Origin: Paenibacillus sacheonensis
GTDB taxonomy: Bacteria; Bacillota; Bacilli; Paenibacillales; Paenibacillaceae
DNA: 64,000 nucleotides
NCBI RefSeq assembly: GCF_009909195.1
Contig: NZ_JAAAMU010000001.1
Location: 1 to 64,000 of the forward strand
Reading direction: 5' to 3'
In this document: positions 61,488 to 64,000 of the stretch, in pieces
Layout: each line of letters begins with the position of its first letter
Position numbering within the stretch: the stretch's first letter is position 1
Notes under the pieces: generated by a model
Told to the model about the DNA's origin: nothing
Database searches by the model: none
What the model saw: only the letters and a program-made list of their open reading frames with translations
Position numbers and translations under genes: made by a program

Positions 61488-62360
61488 ATGGAACGCGAAA
61501 CGAATAAGCAAGAGGGGTCGGGTTCATCCGTGTACAAGATGGATTTATCCAGCTTTCAGCTGTCGGAGGAGCAGAAGTTCCTGTTCGATCTGAAAGGCTA
61601 CTTGGTCATTACGGGCGTGTTCACCGAGGAAGAGACGACGGCCATGCGGGAGCAGGTGTATAAGCTCACCCATGAACCCGGCACGCTGTCTGCGCACGAG
61701 CGAACGGTCCCCGGCGGCGCTTCGGAAGTCGTGCTGAGCAATCCGGCCGTCAAAGCGGCGCTCAACGCGTTCATCGGTCCCGACGTTCGGCTCGACAATC
61801 AGTTCGTCGTCTGGCGCGAGCAAGGCATGGGGGATGCGCAAGGACCGCATCAAGGCGGACCGGAACGCAATCCTCACTTCCATTATCATGTAGCGGACGC
61901 GCAGATCTACTCCGCGTTGACGCGCATGGTCGTCGAGTTGAATCCGGTCGGCAAACAGGACGGCGGGACGGTATTTCTGCCGGGCAGCCATAAGTCGAAT
62001 TTCCGTATCCCGGCGTCCATCAAAACAAAACGGGAAGACATGTACGAGCCGTACTTCGATTCTTACGAATGCCCGGCAGGTTCGCTGGTCTTCTTCAGCG
62101 AAAATACCTGCCATGCAGGCCCGGTCTGGAACAATCCCGACCATGCGCGGGCGGCGATCCTGTTCGCCTTCAATCATATCGGCTGCCGCTGGCATCGCCA
62201 CCATAACGTGGCGCCCGAAGTGATCGAACGGCTCGGCCCGGAAGCCAGATGGTATTTCCGCGATATCTGGCCGTGGGATAACAATGACAAATCCGGGCAA
62301 TTCGGCGGCCGCAACGTCGTTCAGGTGCATGCGGACGGTTCCCTGACGACCTCACCTTAA
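61488..62360 (+). CDS. PhyH-superfamily protein with an altered iron-binding motif
   Basis: The 290-residue protein has the PhyH beta-helix pattern: FLFDLKGYLVITGVFTEEE, then RMVVELNPVGKQDGGTVFLP and GSHKSNF, and ENTCHAGPVWNNPDHARAA with distal His209 and Arg221. The expected first motif (His-x-Asp) is not seen; HQGGPERNPHFHYH takes its place, so iron binding must differ or may be lost. I start at ATG 61488 with GGAGGGAGA upstream; an ATG at 61428 is inside the -10 box. It lies between the two-component genes and a solute-binding lipoprotein and may process the imported compound. Confidence 0.75.
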   Translation: MERETNKQEGSGSSVYKMDLSSFQLSEEQKFLFDLKGYLVITGVFTEEETTAMREQVYKLTHEPGTLSAHERTVPGGASEVVLSNPAVKAALNAFIGPDVRLDNQFVVWREQGMGDAQGPHQGGPERNPHFHYHVADAQIYSALTRMVVELNPVGKQDGGTVFLPGSHKSNFRIPASIKTKREDMYEPYFDSYECPAGSLVFFSENTCHAGPVWNNPDHARAAILFAFNHIGCRWHRHHNVAPEVIERLGPEARWYFRDIWPWDNNDKSGQFGGRNVVQVHADGSLTTSP

Positions 62361-62422
62361 TCAGCAGACGTAGTAGCGTTTACTGAACCTATTAGTTCTT
62401 CATCTAACGAGGAGGGTATAGG

Positions 62423-64000
62423 ATGGCAGTCAAACAAAGGCATCTGCTAGCGATCGTCTTGGTTCTCATGCTCGTCGTCGTTACGGCGTGCTCGGGGAAT
62501 GATAACGGGGGAAATAACGGCGCGAAGGCGGACAACGACCACGCGAACAACGGGGCTGCGGCGGATAATTCCGCCGGAAACGACGGGAAGAACGATAAGC
62601 CCGCCGATACGGGCAACAACGGAGGCAATGCCGGGAACGACGCCGCGGCCGAACCGCTCGGCAAGTACGATCCGCCGATAGAAGTGTCCACGGTGCGAAT
62701 CATCAACGATACGTACAAATTCGCCGAAGGCGACACGATCGACAACAACGTGTGGTATAAGGCGTATGCGGATGAATTGGGCATCAAGATCAAGAACGAC
62801 TGGGTCGTCAGCGGCGACGGCGTCGGCGGTCCGGGCGAGCAGAAGATGAACGTCTCGATCGCTTCCGGCGACCTGCCGGACATTATCCCGGTCAACCCGA
62901 ATCAGCTGCAGCAGCTGATCGACGCGGATCTGGTCATGGACATGACGGACGTGTTCGAGAAATACGCTTCGCCGTTGACCAAGGAAATCATGAACGCCGA
63001 CGGCGGCTATGCGATGAAGTCGGCAAGTTCCGGCGGCAAGCTGATGGCCTTGCCGAATACGGGTTCATCCATGGACGGCGCGGCGATGATCTGGCTGCGT
63101 TCCGATTGGCTGAAGAAACTGAATCTGCCGGAGCCGAAGACGATGGACGACGTATATGCGATCATCGACGCGTTCACGAACCAAGATCCCGACGGCAATA
63201 ACAAGAAGGACACGGTCGGCATCGCGCTCAACAAAGACATCATGGGCGGCTACGCGGGTTTGGACGGCTTCTTTAACGCGTTCCATGCCTACCCGGGCAT
63301 TTGGTTCAAGGACGCCTCGGGCAAGCTGGTCAACGGCAGCGTGCAGCCGGAGACGAAAGCAGCCCTGGCGAAGCTCGCCGAGTTGTACAAATCCGGTCAA
63401 ATCGACAAGGAATTCGGCGTCAAGGACGGCGGCAAGGCAGGCGAATCGCAAGGCGCGGGCAAGAACGGCTTCTCCTTCGGCCAAATGTGGAATCCGCTGT
63501 GGCCGATGGTATCGAGCAAGGATAACGATCCGAATGCCGAATGGCAGTCGTATCCGCTCGCGTCCGTGGACGATCAGCCGGCAAGGCCGCAAGTCACGCT
63601 GGCCGTCGGCGGCTACTATGCCGTCAACAAGAAAGCGAAGCATCCGGAAGCGGCGGTCAAATTAATGAATTTGTACATCGAGAAGAGCTTCGGCGAATCC
63701 TCCGACCCGAATAAATACGGCAACGCCAACGGGCTCGAAGTCTTCAAGTACGCGATCGAGCTCGCTTCGCCTCCGACGAAGAACCTGGATGCGCACAAGG
63801 CCGTGACGGAAGCGCTCAAGAGCGGAGACGCCTCGAAGCTGAATCCCGAGCAGACGCTGTACTACGACAAGATCAGCAGTTATCTGAAGAAGGAAAACGG
63901 CACGAACGAGCGCTGGGCGTACGACCGCGTATTCGGCGAGACGGGATCGTTCGTCGTCATCGACAAGTACGTGAGCGAGAATCTGCTGATGAATAACGAA
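62423..64000 (+). CDS. Solute-binding lipoprotein of a carbohydrate ABC importer (runs off the right edge)
   Basis: A frame open to the window end encodes at least 526 residues: a lipoprotein signal with lipobox VVTAC (Cys23), a long Asn/Gly/Asp-rich linker (about 24-75), then an LplA-like binding domain (VSTVRIINDTYKFAEGDTID, then SGDLPDIIPVNPNQL and IWLRSDWLKKLNLPEPKTMD). It probably continues only a few dozen residues beyond. GAGGAGGG precedes the ATG. Its permeases are expected just outside the window. The two-component system upstream most likely controls it, and the pair should sense and import the same sugar. Confidence 0.9.
   Translation, partial: MAVKQRHLLAIVLVLMLVVVTACSGNDNGGNNGAKADNDHANNGAAADNSAGNDGKNDKPADTGNNGGNAGNDAAAEPLGKYDPPIEVSTVRIINDTYKFAEGDTIDNNVWYKAYADELGIKIKNDWVVSGDGVGGPGEQKMNVSIASGDLPDIIPVNPNQLQQLIDADLVMDMTDVFEKYASPLTKEIMNADGGYAMKSASSGGKLMALPNTGSSMDGAAMIWLRSDWLKKLNLPEPKTMDDVYAIIDAFTNQDPDGNNKKDTVGIALNKDIMGGYAGLDGFFNAFHAYPGIWFKDASGKLVNGSVQPETKAALAKLAELYKSGQIDKEFGVKDGGKAGESQGAGKNGFSFGQMWNPLWPMVSSKDNDPNAEWQSYPLASVDDQPARPQVTLAVGGYYAVNKKAKHPEAAVKLMNLYIEKSFGESSDPNKYGNANGLEVFKYAIELASPPTKNLDAHKAVTEALKSGDASKLNPEQTLYYDKISSYLKKENGTNERWAYDRVFGETGSFVVIDKYVSENLLMNNE

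Overview
The window looks like chromosome from a GC-rich, spore-forming member of the Paenibacillaceae (Paenibacillus or Cohnella type). The evidence is a tricistronic GerA-type germinant-receptor operon, several lipoprotein-based carbohydrate ABC importers of the LplB/LplC kind, a YesM/YesN-type two-component pair, many AraC-type regulators, strong AGGAGG-like ribosome binding sites with frequent GTG/TTG starts, and genes that overlap by four bases. I saw no rRNA, tRNA, CRISPR array or phage block. The only mobile DNA is the end of an IS3-family element at the left edge.

Layout. 1-147: IS3-family end. 463-3331: aldo/keto reductase, VOC protein, a degenerate stretch and an AraC regulator, all on the minus strand. 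3496-10733: an apparent operon of sugar isomerase, D-2-hydroxyacid dehydrogenase, membrane-anchored AraC regulator and a very large GH106-like hydrolase. 11069-22430: a polysaccharide locus with a 1575-residue secreted heparinase II/III-like protein, a solute-binding lipoprotein, two permeases, an M14 metallopeptidase and a DUF4091 protein. 22442-27960: small unrelated genes (HxlR regulator with divergent aldo/keto reductase, DinB, GNAT, AraC, Gfo/Idh/MocA) and gene debris. 28105-40189: a second glycan locus under a GntR/LacI hybrid regulator, with a SASA-type esterase, a solute-binding protein broken by a frameshift, two permeases, a six-hairpin hydrolase and a GH38 alpha-mannosidase. 40667-50337: two tandem PHP-domain hydrolases, PhnX, a PbfA-like PLP lyase, a complete ABC importer with its own ATPase and a DeoR regulator. 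50482-54139: gerA-type operon. 54266-64000: PhyH oxygenase, six-hairpin hydrolase, APH-like kinase, histidine kinase, frameshifted response regulator, second PhyH protein and a solute-binding lipoprotein running off the end.

How the genes work together. Most of the window is glycan scavenging: secreted or cell-bound hydrolases/lyases, lipoprotein importers, and intracellular hydrolases and dehydrogenases, each block with its own sensor. The 16.1-19.6 kb and 31-34.7 kb importers carry no ATPase and probably borrow a shared MsmX-type one. The part most likely to be new is 40667-50337. I read it as a phosphonate scavenging unit: an importer brings in a substrate, PHP hydrolases may release an aminoethylphosphonate-type headgroup, the PbfA-like lyase makes phosphonoacetaldehyde and PhnX cleaves the C-P bond. 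Helically phased direct repeats before the importer gene are the probable DeoR operator. Two genes (31035-32659 and 59724-61369) are each split by an apparent single-base deletion and need checking against raw reads.
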